Of a stretch of 64,000 nucleotides of DNA, positions 63,549 through 64,000 are shown in pieces; positions within the stretch are counted from its first letter, which is position 1, and each line of letters begins with the position of its first letter. The position numbers and the translations under genes were made by a program. The DNA is taken from the NCBI GenBank assembly GCA_027019165.1, contig JALUXC010000017.1, forward strand, positions 186,001 to 250,000. Direction: 5' to 3'. A model generated the notes under the pieces. It worked only from the letters and a program-made list of their open reading frames with translations. It was not told where the DNA came from and did no database searches. The DNA is from Pseudophaeobacter sp. Its GTDB lineage: Bacteria; Pseudomonadota; Alphaproteobacteria; Rhodobacterales; Rhodobacteraceae.

Positions 63549-64000
63549 ATGAAAGCCGTATTGAGGGCCTTTTCTGCTGTTGCTGCCATCGGAGCGGCGA
63601 GTATCGCATCTGCCGCGCCCTTGAAGCTGCAGCCTGCCAACCCTCAGCCAGGTAGCCTGCGGCCGGGCCTCGCTGTGCGGTATGCTTACCCAGAGGACGT
63701 AAAAGACCTGAGCCAGGCCCGAGCAGCCTTGAAAATCGGGTCAGAGGCTGGGCCTCCGCTCAAAGGGCTGGATTACCGCGACACGAATGAAGGCGATCCG
63801 ACATTGACCTCAAAACGGGCTTTGCATGTTGCTGCAAAGATCACGGGTTATGTGAGATTCGACAAACCCGGCGTCTACAATATCGACTTTCTGACCAATG
63901 ATGGTCTGCAGGCCAAGATTGGCGGGCAGGTCGTGGGGGAATTCAACGGTCGCCAGCCTTGCGACAGCACCGTCATGACCGAAGTCGAGGTGCCGACGGC
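63549..64000 (+). CDS. Secreted protein with PA14-like domain (3' end outside window)
   Basis: At least 150 residues are visible and the frame is open to the end of the window. A signal peptide (MKAVLRAFSAVAAIGAASIASA) is followed by a mature start APLKLQPANPQPGSLRPGLA. The segment GYVRFDKPGVYNIDFLTNDG and then LQAKIGGQVVGEFNGRQ resembles a PA14 beta-barrel, which binds carbohydrate in several secreted proteins. A GGAGG ribosome site lies six bases before the ATG. The gene is cut, so domain content is incomplete. Confidence 0.75.
   Translation, partial: MKAVLRAFSAVAAIGAASIASAAPLKLQPANPQPGSLRPGLAVRYAYPEDVKDLSQARAALKIGSEAGPPLKGLDYRDTNEGDPTLTSKRALHVAAKITGYVRFDKPGVYNIDFLTNDGLQAKIGGQVVGEFNGRQPCDSTVMTEVEVPT

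Overview
The window looks like chromosome of an alphaproteobacterium of the order Rhodobacterales, most likely the Roseobacter group. This is judged from GC-rich coding sequence and a typical gene complement: monomeric NADP isocitrate dehydrogenase, class II NrdJ ribonucleotide reductase, the short HisG/HisZ pair, a PleD-like cyclase, a non-pyrrolysine MttB homologue, a dimethylglycine-dehydrogenase-like GcvT fusion, and DUF1489 and DUF3572 proteins. I do not assign a genus. No prophage, insertion sequence, CRISPR array, tRNA or rRNA was seen.

0-4 kb: the left edge cuts an ECF sigma factor, followed by an anti-sigma-like membrane protein and a periplasmic metal-sensor-like protein (a CnrHYX-like arrangement). 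Next come a PleD-type diguanylate cyclase with degenerate receivers, a DUF3572 protein and a HAD phosphatase. 4-12 kb: an MttB-family methyltransferase, a chemoreceptor, an MFS exporter with a histidine-rich tail, and monomeric isocitrate dehydrogenase. 12-17 kb: an SbcD/SbcC-like nuclease-ATPase pair, an SH3-domain secreted protein and a 2-hydroxyacid dehydrogenase.

18-30 kb: mostly small-molecule catabolism. Genes are gamma-glutamyltransferase, FAD-linked D-lactate dehydrogenase behind a promoter-operator, a dimethylglycine-dehydrogenase-like enzyme, LrgA with an internally shortened LrgB, an HD-domain protein, an AhpD-like protein, a coupled operon (aldo/keto reductase, DauA-like D-amino-acid dehydrogenase, DUF938 protein) and a CDP-alcohol phosphatidyltransferase. 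30-39.4 kb: one leftward run of xdhA-xdhB-xdhC and a BMP-type ABC importer, which reads as purine or nucleoside uptake joined to xanthine oxidation.

39-53 kb: housekeeping. DnaE, a GGDEF-EAL protein, SlyX, a crotonase, hisS-hisZ-hisG, DUF1489 and nrdJ. The nrdJ upstream region carries tandem DnaA boxes and two NrdR-box-like sites 32 bp apart.

53-61 kb: the most distinctive region. A bacteriophytochrome histidine kinase (bphP) and its biliverdin-producing heme oxygenase (bphO) face a convergent four-gene operon: response regulator, Cache-HAMP-PAS histidine kinase, Rcp1-like receiver, and a receiver-histidine kinase hybrid. Together these look like a red/far-red light-sensing phosphorelay island. 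The right end holds a Hint-domain protein, rpsD with a long structured leader, and the start of a secreted PA14-like protein.
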